Shown: in pieces, positions 31,660 through 39,871 of the stretch
Layout of the letters: each line of letters opens with the position of its first letter
Numbering within the stretch: the stretch's first letter is position 1
Origin: Nannobrachium achirus
Taxonomy: Eukaryota > Chordata > Actinopteri > Myctophiformes > Myctophidae
Length of the DNA stretch: 64,000 nt
Assembly: GCA_963921795.1 (NCBI GenBank)
Contig: OY997640.1
Coordinates: 9,660,737 to 9,724,736, forward strand
Direction: 5' to 3'
Notes under the pieces: model-generated
What the model was told of the DNA's origin: nothing
The model's database searches: none
Seen by the model: the letters and a program-made list of their open reading frames with translations, nothing else
Program-made: the position numbers and the translations under genes

Positions 31660-32349
31660 TCACTCTCCTCCGATCAAAGGTCCTTCTTCCTCAGCGGGAG
31701 CCTTGTGTTTGAGTGAAGACTGCCATGTAGCTGCTAAGGCGATGAATTGTTTCACATTGTCATTGTGAACTTTAGCCATTTCATGATCCGCTACCAGAAA
31801 TGTTTTTCCTTTGTGAGTCTTGACACGGCTCATCACATGCATAGAGGCTTGATTAGCCAGACTGTAGGATCTCCCTATCAGGTCCACAGACATGTTCTGC
31901 AAAACACCCATGAATTTGTCTCCTTGGATCGAATGCGCAAGGTGATTGTTGGTCTGCTCTTCCGTGACATGAATGTTATGCGATTCGAGGTAGGTTTTAA
32001 CCTCGTGAGGCTGCAGTGCCTTGATCGCGTCTACAATGTTTGTCGAAAGATCGCAAACAGCGCAGGAACTGTCGTTGTAATCGATTTCTTTAATCGAAGG
32101 GTGTTCTTCCGCAACCATAGCCATGTGTAAAAGAGGATAACGTTTTTGTATAAAGCGCTCGCTGTCGCTCGTTTCAGCCACTTGCTGTACAGATTCTTCG
32201 GGTTCAGGGAAAAGATGAAAAATCGGATCCTCCGCTGTCCTCGGCTTAGGGCTTGGGCTGTCATTGCTCGCGTCCTGAGAATGTTCCGATTTGCGCTTGC
32301 GAATTCTTTTGGTCTTAGGTTTACTAACTGAAGGCTCTTCTTGGTCCAT
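31660..32349 (-). CDS. unknown 229-aa protein with basic N-terminus
   Basis: ATG 32349 (MDQEEPSV...), preceded on its strand by an A-rich leader. Residues 10-20 (KTKRIRKRK) form a likely nuclear localisation signal, followed by a Ser/Pro/Glu-rich linker to about residue 60 and a helical globular domain. One CAVC motif lies near residue 96. No family recognised. It sits upstream of the glycoprotein on the same strand and is divergent from the plus-strand gene at 32438, with 88 bases between the starts. Confidence 0.65.
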   Translation of the reverse strand: MDQEEPSVSKPKTKRIRKRKSEHSQDASNDSPSPKPRTAEDPIFHLFPEPEESVQQVAETSDSERFIQKRYPLLHMAMVAEEHPSIKEIDYNDSSCAVCDLSTNIVDAIKALQPHEVKTYLESHNIHVTEEQTNNHLAHSIQGDKFMGVLQNMSVDLIGRSYSLANQASMHVMSRVKTHKGKTFLVADHEMAKVHNDNVKQFIALAATWQSSLKHKAPAEEEGPLIGGE

Positions 32350-32437
32350 TTTTGTTGTTTTTTTTTTAATTTGCCTCAAAAGCGATGACAATGCTCGATA
32401 CTTTTTTTCAAAGCACTGCAGCAGCTCAACCGTCGAG

Positions 32438-32887
32438 ATGGAAGACCCAGGTCTACTTGGAACGGTGGAATGTGTAGATGTCGGAATTAGCGGCGGCCTG
32501 CTGGCGTCAGACCAACGATCGCAAGTCGATTACTGCTTAGTACGTACTCAGAACGAGACGTTGATAGCTGTGATAAACAGCAAGCATTGTAAATGGTGTA
32601 AAGGTAACAATGCAGCCGGCGGCTCAGGGGGTTTGCAGAGTAAGCTGTATTTACGGTTGTTACTCGGAAAACTTGGCAATTTCAAGGCAATCAAAGTCAC
32701 AGACTTTGTCGTAGATTTACTCAACACTCAACCCAACACGGACGATTCTTTGACTCCGACAGTGACTTACACCGAGCCTTTGTGTAAGATACTGAACGTG
32801 CAACACATATCGGGTTCCTGCATGAATGCTCTGATTGAGCTGGATCGAGACTTTGTGTGGGGCTATAATCTCGTCTTCAATCCTTGA
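32438..32887 (+). CDS. unknown 149-aa protein
   Basis: ATG at 32438; the frame is open upstream only through non-ATG codons that overlap the divergent gene. Small, compact, Cys-containing protein (CKWCKG near residue 50, Gly/Ala-rich loop after it). It ends three bases before the next ATG, so the two genes are probably read from one transcript. No family recognised. It could be an N-terminal module related in function to the next protein. Confidence 0.6.
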   Translation: MEDPGLLGTVECVDVGISGGLLASDQRSQVDYCLVRTQNETLIAVINSKHCKWCKGNNAAGGSGGLQSKLYLRLLLGKLGNFKAIKVTDFVVDLLNTQPNTDDSLTPTVTYTEPLCKILNVQHISGSCMNALIELDRDFVWGYNLVFNP

Positions 32888-32890
32888 ACA

Positions 32891-34912
32891 ATGACAGAGG
32901 CTGCAATCAATCTCCTGAACGACACGAACTGCGCAGGGCCTGTTTTTTCACGCAAAGACGGACGTCTTTACGTGAAAGTCTCTCAACAGGATGAGACTCG
33001 GCCGGTTTTAGATTCCGACACCCTTACTCTAATCGAGTACGCTGGATCTTCTGAGTATTCAGACATTCCGGTTCAAGTGGACGAAAATGTATTTGTTCCT
33101 ATATTTTGCAAAGAGTGCTACGGGACCAGGACTGTTGATTATGATAACGTGATGCAAACATTGAGCTCGCAGCAAACACCCGGTTTCTTTGTTGGAGTAT
33201 GTTGTGTGTATGGCACCGAACCCGATGAGACTTATCCCGAATCCACTCGTGAGTTCTTGGTATCTAACAAATACGCGTACTCCGGCGCTTGTCATCCTCA
33301 ACCAGGGCCGTGTCTGTTTCTCCACGAGCCCAAACAGAGAATCGGTCGCGTCCGCTGCTACTGGCACGTGCACAGCAAATCTACGGATAAAACATTTCTC
33401 TACTGCTGTGTGGAATGCGCTCAGACAGAATACGCCGCTTACATCATGTCGTACAGTTCCGTTATCAGTACAGCATTCAGCTTGGGCACTGTGTCCAAAG
33501 ACCAAGGAAACGCTCCTATCACACAGGAGTGCAGCTTGGTTTCTGCACCTGCCAGACCTGGTTGTTACTGCAAATTAGTTGCGCCGGATCAGCTTTCTGA
33601 AAACATGACCAGGTTAGGATTCTGCGTGAATAAGCATTCGAAGCTTGAAGCTGGGTTGCAGCTGAAACACACCACCGACGGAACCGGTGTTGAACTGTGT
33701 AAAGGCATCGTGGACACGATCCGTGACTTAAAAAACTGTATGCTTGCACAAAAACAAGAACTGATGGCGCTGAAAGACATATTCCGTGCAACAGAAATCC
33801 ACAACAGCTTATTAACCCAAAGACTTAAAAACTCCAGTGATCCGGATCTGTTGCTCACACTGAGAGGAGCAAAAGATTTCACCGCACGCACGGGTATCCC
33901 GAACAAGCTATGTGCAGGAGTTGACGGCCCGAAGGGTAAAATTGATACTAGCAAGATCGGATCGGATCTCTGTGGTGAATCTGCTGGCGACGAGAAGCTC
34001 TCTGTTGTAGGCGCCAACGCGGGCATAAGCAACGCATCAATCGTACCGTCTAGCTCAAATATGGACGGACAAACGCCGGTTCAGACTCCAAACTCTAACA
34101 ACGCTTTGGAGACATTAGTGACAATGTTGCAACAGATAACGACACCTCAGCAGCAGCCGGCGGCTCAGTCTTCACAGCAGCTAAATGCTGCACTGCACGG
34201 ACTTTTGCATTTAGCGCCTCTGTTTGTGAACACACAAAGAGGTGCATCGCAACAGTCGCTGACGCCCGATGGTGCGCACCATCAGTTCCAAAGTGACCGG
34301 TTCGGTGTGCAACCGAGAAGCACAGGTTATCACGGGCATGGGAGCAGCGACGGAAAGCGCGAGAGCTCTATGTACGAGTCTTTGACCCCCGAGCAGAAAA
34401 GGTTGATTGCTATAGAATATAACAAGCAAGAATCTGAGAAATTGGCAGCTCAGCAAAAGGATCATGAAAAACTTATGGATACAGTCAAAGACAGTGTGAG
34501 ATCAGTGCTGAAAGAAATCGGCACTCCAGTTGCCCCCGAACCCGAAGATGGGTTGCACAACATTGCAAAAGAAACCCCGTATAAGCGTTCAAAGAAGTCT
34601 GCAAAGCCAGACTCTGAGGCCCACGATGATCAAGCCCTCCCCAGCATCATGGCTGAACTGAAAGAACTTACAAAACAGCTATACGCAAATGGTCAACATC
34701 GACGGACCTCGGTCGGCGAGCCTGCTGTCGCTGAAAATGCCACCGCAGGCTCAATTGTTCAACCGTGCTCTTCGGAAGCAGAGCCGGTCACTCCACCGAA
34801 AAAGGAGGATCTTGTGCAGAAGGCAGGCATTGTGCAGCCCGTGGCCGTGGAAACACAGCCTCGGTCTGTGACCGATTTCATTTCTGCTGTTGTGTCAAAG
34901 TCTGATAAATGA
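32891..34912 (+). CDS. 673-aa protein, Cys-rich N-terminal domain plus disordered tail; candidate scaffold
   Basis: Residues 1-235 form a Cys/His-rich folded domain (FCKEC near 74, several CxC and HxH). Residues 275-310 form a coiled coil. From about 360 the protein is Gln/Ser/Pro-rich and disordered, with a charged helical stretch near 495-545 (PEQKRLIAIEYNKQESEKLA) and a conserved-looking hydrophobic C-terminal peptide (VTDFISAVVSKS). A folded N-terminus plus a long flexible, self-associating tail ending in a short hydrophobic peptide is the plan of herpesvirus protease-scaffold proteins, and the next gene has the size of a triplex protein. I cannot identify a Ser-His protease triad, so scaffold is only a hypothesis. 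Confidence 0.65.
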   Translation: MTEAAINLLNDTNCAGPVFSRKDGRLYVKVSQQDETRPVLDSDTLTLIEYAGSSEYSDIPVQVDENVFVPIFCKECYGTRTVDYDNVMQTLSSQQTPGFFVGVCCVYGTEPDETYPESTREFLVSNKYAYSGACHPQPGPCLFLHEPKQRIGRVRCYWHVHSKSTDKTFLYCCVECAQTEYAAYIMSYSSVISTAFSLGTVSKDQGNAPITQECSLVSAPARPGCYCKLVAPDQLSENMTRLGFCVNKHSKLEAGLQLKHTTDGTGVELCKGIVDTIRDLKNCMLAQKQELMALKDIFRATEIHNSLLTQRLKNSSDPDLLLTLRGAKDFTARTGIPNKLCAGVDGPKGKIDTSKIGSDLCGESAGDEKLSVVGANAGISNASIVPSSSNMDGQTPVQTPNSNNALETLVTMLQQITTPQQQPAAQSSQQLNAALHGLLHLAPLFVNTQRGASQQSLTPDGAHHQFQSDRFGVQPRSTGYHGHGSSDGKRESSMYESLTPEQKRLIAIEYNKQESEKLAAQQKDHEKLMDTVKDSVRSVLKEIGTPVAPEPEDGLHNIAKETPYKRSKKSAKPDSEAHDDQALPSIMAELKELTKQLYANGQHRRTSVGEPAVAENATAGSIVQPCSSEAEPVTPPKKEDLVQKAGIVQPVAVETQPRSVTDFISAVVSKSDK

Positions 34913-34935
34913 TCATGTTTGGTGTATGCACGAAG

Positions 34936-34941
34936 AATAAA
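34936..34941 (+). terminator. AATAAA polyadenylation signal
   Basis: Located 24 bases after the stop of the 673-aa gene, in the 107-base gap before the next plus-strand gene. Confidence 0.6.
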
Positions 34942-35019
34942 ACGCTGTAACATACTTTCTCTGTAGTGTTTTCTTATATTTACTGTAGACCTTGTGCACT
35001 CATCTAACAACCGGCAACA

Positions 35020-36075
35020 ATGGCAAAATGCAAAGCTCTATGCGAAGTACTGGGCACCGAACCCGTGCAAGTGTGCACAGCTGAAGACGGTAGTAGCAGT
35101 AGTAGCGCTACCGACGACGATCGCAAAAGCATACTGTGGCAAGGTTCGTCTTCCAGATGGGACTGGAACAACGCAGCTTTAGCTCCTGTTACGTTTCAAC
35201 GTATCCCTTGTCCCTTGGTTGCTCAAGATAGAGATTTGCCCGTAGGAACCCTCTGCGTGCGCATGTTACCTGTTTCTTGTCAGAACGAAGACTTCAATTT
35301 CCTTGTCAATTTGTACAACACATACATAGCAAAGGGGTCGGAGTACCTGGCAAACGCCTATGTGAATTATTATGCACAAAACAACCAGTTGTGTATACCT
35401 GCAATGGATATAGAGATGTTTGTATCTACGTGGAACAACATGCAGGTTAGATTTCGCGATGTAATGCTGACAGCTCCCGTTTCAGCAACGCGACAGGGCA
35501 GCAGATACACGGATAAGCTACAGCTATGTTCACACATTTCAGACCTTGCCTTGTCTCGCATACCAATCGATTGCGAGCACCTGTGGTACGTGCTGCATGC
35601 AATGGTGAGTAAACCGTCTGCAGTGAAAAGAGTACTGCAGGTGGTCGGATGCGTGAGCAGCTCGGGTGGCTCCATGTACAAGACGGGTACCGTGGAGAAT
35701 GTCCGGATATCTGGGCGATTGAGGGATGCGGCTGCGAGATTGTACCTCGTCGCCTACAGCGCAAAGCAATTGTCTCGGGAGAACGTGCTGCACCCGGACA
35801 CTGGGGTGACTCTCGGTCTGATCTGGGCCACTGATGAAGATTCGCTGTACGATCATCTGAGAAACAGAGGTGATTGTTACTATTTACTACTGGGGACTGA
35901 GTACGGAGCAAATTTCGAATGCCTCTGGGTTAGCAAGTGGCACTTTTACAACTACAGGGTATTCAACACGATGACAACTATAGCCCAACACGTTGTGGAA
36001 TCTCACAATCCACTGTCTAACTGGCTGGCGGGTAACACGGCCGAGTCGGCCAAGTACCTAGCATCTCTAAAGTGA
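35020..36075 (+). CDS. 351-aa globular protein, candidate triplex-size capsid protein
   Basis: ATG at 35020. After a Ser/Asp-rich stretch at residues 25-35 the protein is globular with many aromatic and hydrophobic strands and no membrane segment or enzyme motif. Length and position fit the smaller triplex protein of alloherpesviruses, which in the channel catfish virus is encoded next to the protease/scaffold gene. This is a synteny-and-size argument only. Another structural or tegument role is equally open. The next reading frame overlaps its stop through a GTG, but the proper ATG is 36 bases downstream. Confidence 0.6.
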   Translation: MAKCKALCEVLGTEPVQVCTAEDGSSSSSATDDDRKSILWQGSSSRWDWNNAALAPVTFQRIPCPLVAQDRDLPVGTLCVRMLPVSCQNEDFNFLVNLYNTYIAKGSEYLANAYVNYYAQNNQLCIPAMDIEMFVSTWNNMQVRFRDVMLTAPVSATRQGSRYTDKLQLCSHISDLALSRIPIDCEHLWYVLHAMVSKPSAVKRVLQVVGCVSSSGGSMYKTGTVENVRISGRLRDAAARLYLVAYSAKQLSRENVLHPDTGVTLGLIWATDEDSLYDHLRNRGDCYYLLLGTEYGANFECLWVSKWHFYNYRVFNTMTTIAQHVVESHNPLSNWLAGNTAESAKYLASLK

Positions 36076-36110
36076 ACGAGGAGGCTGCAGTTTGTGTGTT
36101 GCGTGTAGCC

Positions 36111-36740
36111 ATGTCGGAGACCGACTGCCTTCATTTACCCAGGAAGGCCGTCAACGATGTGGATTTGCTCCTGGGACTTGCTAGCACAAATCTTGTCTTT
36201 ACGGATACAATACATCCGTATTATCTGTCGCCAGCGGTGTGCTGGCTGAATGAGAATCATGCACAAATGAAATGGTTCGCACGGCAAGTGGATGAATGCG
36301 CAAAATGTATTTCTTCTGTGTTATTGGCTGTGACACTGCTAACCCATGTACTGCGACTACGAAGCATGTTTGAAATAGGACTGGTGGGCACACTTTGGTC
36401 CGCGATCATCTGCGTGACCCTATTGCAAGGCCTCTCGCTCACAGTCAGACCTCCTGTTGTTCAAAGGAATGATCAGAGAAGCGCAGTTCACTGGGAACTA
36501 GATTTGTTTTTACAAAAACACGCCACGTTTATGTTCCTACTTACCTCTTACGTGTACACTTGGTTGTATTATAATTTTTGCAAGACAAATCCGAGCGCAG
36601 TCTCATGTTTAAACGAAGAAGGTCCTTCCACGGTACCTACCATGAAATGGACAATCTTTGTCTTGATTTGGATTAACACCGTGGGCCTTGTCAAGCTTGG
36701 CCGTCGCCGCATGAATCAGCGATGCGGACGATTTTTTTGA
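36111..36740 (+). CDS. multi-pass membrane protein, 209 aa
   Basis: ATG at 36111. About four hydrophobic segments: near residues 65-82, 85-110, 140-160 and 185-203. Loops are short. No signal peptide. This is a small envelope or intracellular-membrane protein without recognised family. It overlaps the next membrane-protein gene by 19 bases in a different frame, so the two are likely expressed from one transcript unit. Confidence 0.65.
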   Translation: MSETDCLHLPRKAVNDVDLLLGLASTNLVFTDTIHPYYLSPAVCWLNENHAQMKWFARQVDECAKCISSVLLAVTLLTHVLRLRSMFEIGLVGTLWSAIICVTLLQGLSLTVRPPVVQRNDQRSAVHWELDLFLQKHATFMFLLTSYVYTWLYYNFCKTNPSAVSCLNEEGPSTVPTMKWTIFVLIWINTVGLVKLGRRRMNQRCGRFF

Positions 36741-37216
36741 CGATTGTAACAGTTTTTCTGCTATACGATTTGTACACGATAACCCCGAAGGGACGGACCG
36801 CGGGATGGCTTGTAGGTTACAAGACTCTCTTTCTGCTGACATCGTTTCATGGACTGTTTTTGCTCATCAGGACACATTTGAGTTTCATTCTCAACACCGT
36901 AAAGACACTACAGTACAACACGCTCCGCTTTGGTCGCTGTGACCGTGACAACCTAACAAGATCCATTCGCACAGAGCATACCAAGTCTCTCTCGAACCAT
37001 CCAGCCTCTAGATCGCACACGAGACTGTTAGAGCCTTACAATGACCGAAAGCAAGCTCCTCTTTGCTGGTACCTGATAACGTGTGCATTTCTAATTTACA
37101 ACACTTTGCATCTCATAGCAGCACCGATCCAAGACTTATGTCCTCTGTTTTTCGGGGTGCCAGCTGGTACATTTTGTTGGATAACTATCCGAGTCTGGCA
37201 AATCGGCTACAGCTGA
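36722..37216 (+). CDS. multi-pass membrane protein, 164 aa
   Basis: ATG at 36722 inside the end of the previous gene. Hydrophobic segments near residues 3-18, 35-58 and 115-135 and a weaker one near 140-158, separated by a basic Arg/Asn/Ser-rich loop at 65-105. Layout is similar to the preceding protein, so an old duplication is possible, but I see no clear sequence match. It is followed six bases later by a still smaller membrane ORF. Confidence 0.6.
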   Translation: MRTIFLTIVTVFLLYDLYTITPKGRTAGWLVGYKTLFLLTSFHGLFLLIRTHLSFILNTVKTLQYNTLRFGRCDRDNLTRSIRTEHTKSLSNHPASRSHTRLLEPYNDRKQAPLCWYLITCAFLIYNTLHLIAAPIQDLCPLFFGVPAGTFCWITIRVWQIGYS

Positions 37217-37222
37217 GAATAA

Positions 37223-37399
37223 ATGTGTGTTACTTACGGAACAGGCTGCTTGCAGTATGTCACAAGCAGCCGTATGGATACACGGTCTACGTTTGAGATT
37301 TACTTGGACATCTGTGTCACCTGTGTGCTTTGTCTGCTGGTACTGATCAATATCACTCTGTGGTTCGGGAGGTTGTATTTTCATGCGCATGTACTGTAA
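37223..37399 (+). CDS. 58-aa single-pass membrane ORF
   Basis: ATG at 37223 with a second in-frame ATG at 37274. The encoded peptide has one strong hydrophobic segment (about residues 28-47, VTCVLCLLVLINITLW) with a short basic/aromatic tail. It starts six bases after the stop of the preceding membrane protein and continues the tandem series of small membrane proteins. Short length makes it less certain. Confidence 0.45.
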   Translation: MCVTYGTGCLQYVTSSRMDTRSTFEIYLDICVTCVLCLLVLINITLWFGRLYFHAHVL

Positions 37400-37449
37400 G
37401 GAGATACGGCATCGCAAACTGTGGACTATTTATTCCCTACACGCGTAGA

Positions 37450-37926
37450 ATGGAATCTCCTTGGTGGATGCAATTGCTTGCTAAACGAGATGAAGAAGCA
37501 GAGCACAGCTCGATGATGCCTTCCAAGGACCCATCGTCATCATCTGCCTTTTCAACGCAGGCTGATCCTGAATACCATCGTGTAAAAGGAGCATACCACA
37601 ACGAATACACTCCCACCAACAGCCCTCACGAGGGCCATATTGTACATAAAGCGGAGGTGCACTGCAAGCACATGCCCTTTCAGGAGAGTTTCTTTGACGA
37701 AAAGGAACAAGAGTATTCGGATGCCCTTGAGACAGCACCGGTGAAATCCGTCTCACCAAAGATTGTGCAGAAAAGAGAGCACCATCACAGCAGTTCTAAG
37801 ATCTCCAGCGGTGGTGTTTCAGACAAAGCCATGCAGAAGAAACATGCATCTACTAAGAGAGACCCGAACAAGAGCCATGTGAAAAAAAAGATTCTTGATG
37901 TACAACCCTCGGAAACAAATGTTTAA
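37450..37926 (+). CDS. unknown 158-aa hydrophilic protein
   Basis: ATG 37450 (MESPWWMQLLAKRDEE...). After a short Trp-containing N-terminus the protein is Ser/His/Lys/Glu-rich and probably disordered, ending in a basic stretch (KKHASTKRDPNKSHVKKK). No family recognised. The last 62 bases of this locus are repeated at 38421-38482, on the far side of an inserted kelch-gene fragment. Confidence 0.55.
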   Translation: MESPWWMQLLAKRDEEAEHSSMMPSKDPSSSSAFSTQADPEYHRVKGAYHNEYTPTNSPHEGHIVHKAEVHCKHMPFQESFFDEKEQEYSDALETAPVKSVSPKIVQKREHHHSSSKISSGGVSDKAMQKKHASTKRDPNKSHVKKKILDVQPSETNV

Positions 37927-37949
37927 TCGGCACCGTGTTTCTGACTCTA
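37888..37949 (+). repeat. direct repeat, left copy (3' end of 158-aa gene)
   Basis: 62 bases from AAGATTCTTGATGTACAACC to TTTCTGACTCTA. The right copy is 38421-38482 with one C/T difference. Together they bracket the kelch fragment. Confidence 0.85.
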
Positions 37950-37963
37950 AGTGAACCCTGGTC

Positions 37964-38420
37964 ATGGCCTGGTCTTTGATCAACGCAAGAGGCCCCAGGG
38001 TACCTCCCACATCAGGTCACTCTGCCACTATTATCGGGACAAAGATGTTTGTATTTGGGGGGAGAGGTGAGGACCCGCACCATGGCGTGAGAGTGTTTGA
38101 CACAACGACCAACCTCTGGAGCACGACCAACCTCTGGAGCGAGTCCTCCGTGCAGACTCCAAAATACCGCTGGAAGTTTGAGGACTTGCAAGGAATGCAA
38201 GGTAGCTGTTATTCAATATGTGGTCTAGAGCAGCTGGAACTTCCTCGTGAACTTAGATGGGAACTGGCAGCCATGGGTACAAAACAGTGAGAGCGTAAAA
38301 CGCTGGAACACTTTACACCCATAGACCCTGATTTTCTACGTCTCCCCAGTTGTGTCATCATTTACATACACTATTTTGTTTTCGATTGCCTTGTTCCACT
38401 TTTGCCACTACCGGGCTCAA
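37964..38420 (+). pseudogene. truncated, internally deleted copy of the kelch gene
   Basis: Matches the intact minus-strand kelch gene from codon MAWSLIN onward (about 45086 down), including the duplicated TTNLWS motif. It then skips about 250 bases, resumes near the GL-LELPREL segment, and continues into the shared 3' untranslated sequence (TTTACACCCATAGACCCTG to CTACCGGGCTCA). An open frame of 108 codons remains (37964-38290), but the kelch propeller is destroyed. It is inverted relative to the parent gene. Confidence 0.8.
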
Positions 38421-38482
38421 AAGATTCTTGATGTACAACCCTCGGAAACAAATGTTTAATCGGCACTGTGTTTCTGACTCTA
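38421..38482 (+). repeat. direct repeat, right copy
   Basis: Second copy of the 62-base sequence at 37888-37949. It is followed by a short AATAAATAAATAAA run that could serve as polyadenylation signal. Confidence 0.85.
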
Positions 38483-38591
38483 CCACTTTTTTTCTTTTTG
38501 TCTATGTTTCTCATTTGTAACAAAAATAAATAAATAAAGTGAACTGTGTTTGATTTAAAGTTTGTTGTTTATTTTTTTTCATTTTATTTTT

Positions 38592-38668
38592 TTACAGAAC
38601 ACACACAACACACATTTCAGATTTCATTTTTATATCGGTCATAGAATACACTGCGAGCAGATGATCAT
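38592..38668 (+). repeat. inverted repeat block matching 44272-44347
   Basis: Reads ACACACAACACACATTTCAG and continues through TCATAGAATACACTG to GATGATCATTTG. The reverse complement stands at 44272-44347, downstream of the intact kelch gene, with few differences. It extends the inverted duplication beyond the kelch fragment. Confidence 0.75.
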
Positions 38669-38730
38669 TTGGGTACAGATATTATTAGTCTTGTGTACAA
38701 ACGCATCTACACTGCTGTGATGTAGTAGCT

Positions 38731-39705
38731 TTAGCCAAAGGGGCTCTTGAAGACTCGCAGTTCTGCAAAGCCGTTAAAGCTTGATCTTGTCTGGTCTTGA
38801 CCAGCGTCTTGCAGTTTAGCTACCAGCGTAGCAAGTTCATTGTCTCGCACAGCGAGCCATTTCTCAATCCTAGACCAGATTGCACGCGATGTCCTTTCCG
38901 TAGGCACAGTTCCATCTGATAAAAGGCCTGCAAGTTTTTTTAGACCTCGAAATCTCATCTTGCAGTCCTTCAGTGTCACAGCGAGCCATTTCTCAATCCA
39001 CGACCAGATTGCACGCGATGTCCTTTCCGTAGGCACAGTTCCATCTGATAAAAGGCCTGCAAGTTTTTTTAGACCTCGAAATCTCATCTTGCAGTCCTTC
39101 AGTATCACCAAGACAAGGGGGCTGATGTGATCGTCTACACTTTTGCTACAACTGCCGCACACGGTGTCATGCACAGCTGTTCCTTCCAGGGCCACGAACG
39201 AATCGTTGGAACATAATGTGTGAGTCAAACACTCCTGGGTAGCAGATGATTCAGATGAGTACGTTCCTTTGCTGCAATATTTGCATTTTGTGTCCAAGGA
39301 AGAAGTGCCACGGGTCTCAACACCTTGGCCTGCTGGACACGAGCTGTGTTTCACGCACATGTTGGCAATGCCATCTCTTCTGTAGTATCCATCTTTGCAA
39401 ACACACACGCTGTTCTTGTGCTTCTCACAAGGAGTCAGCTCGAACTCTCTGGGTCCGCGGCAACTAGTGCAACGCAGACAGTTGGGTATGTAGTTGTAAT
39501 AGGCAGTGTAGGTACCTTCCCTGCAGGGTTTGCATACAGTCTTGCTGGTTTTGGTGCAGTGGCTTTCCAGATGAGTACCGGGCAGACATTTGTCGCAAGT
39601 GCACACAACACCATCACTAGATTCATGTCGATAAGTTGTTGTGCTGCAGTTGATCGACCCAAGACAAAAAAAAAATATGACAGCTAGTTGCCACATCGCA
39701 AACAT
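38731..39705 (-). CDS. secreted TNF-receptor-like decoy (DcR3/OPG type)
   Basis: 324 residues. Signal peptide at 1-20, then four Cys-rich TNFR repeats to about residue 190 (CDKCLPGT, CKPCREGTY, CVCKDGYY, CKYCSKGTYS), no membrane segment. Spacing and wording closely match vertebrate osteoprotegerin and decoy receptor 3, which are secreted TNF-ligand traps. The C-terminal part contains two almost identical 43-residue copies (about 200-285) of a death-domain-like segment (LKDCKMRF, LAGLLSDGT, IEKWLAV). Osteoprotegerin also carries two death-domain-like regions. Likely role: sequestering a host TNF-family ligand. The start codon is followed at once by the signal sequence. It is the first gene inside the inverted-repeat-bounded island. 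Confidence 0.85.
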   Translation of the reverse strand: MFAMWQLAVIFFFCLGSINCSTTTYRHESSDGVVCTCDKCLPGTHLESHCTKTSKTVCKPCREGTYTAYYNYIPNCLRCTSCRGPREFELTPCEKHKNSVCVCKDGYYRRDGIANMCVKHSSCPAGQGVETRGTSSLDTKCKYCSKGTYSSESSATQECLTHTLCSNDSFVALEGTAVHDTVCGSCSKSVDDHISPLVLVILKDCKMRFRGLKKLAGLLSDGTVPTERTSRAIWSWIEKWLAVTLKDCKMRFRGLKKLAGLLSDGTVPTERTSRAIWSRIEKWLAVRDNELATLVAKLQDAGQDQTRSSFNGFAELRVFKSPFG

Positions 39706-39871
39706 TGTTGCACAAGTTTATATCTTCAGAGATCCTTATTGAAGCGTGAGTCTCCTTACAGTCACAGGAGTCCTTTTATACCCACAGGGGATGAAAAGTT
39801 AGAATATTTCTGGGAGATAAATATTCAAGTTTTAGAATAGTGTTTTTTTTTACATCACAAAAAACTTCACT

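Noticed and set aside
32891..34912. Herpesvirus capsid protease
   Set aside because: Size and tail fit a scaffold, but I could not identify a convincing catalytic Ser/His arrangement in the N-terminal domain, so it is kept only as a hypothesis.
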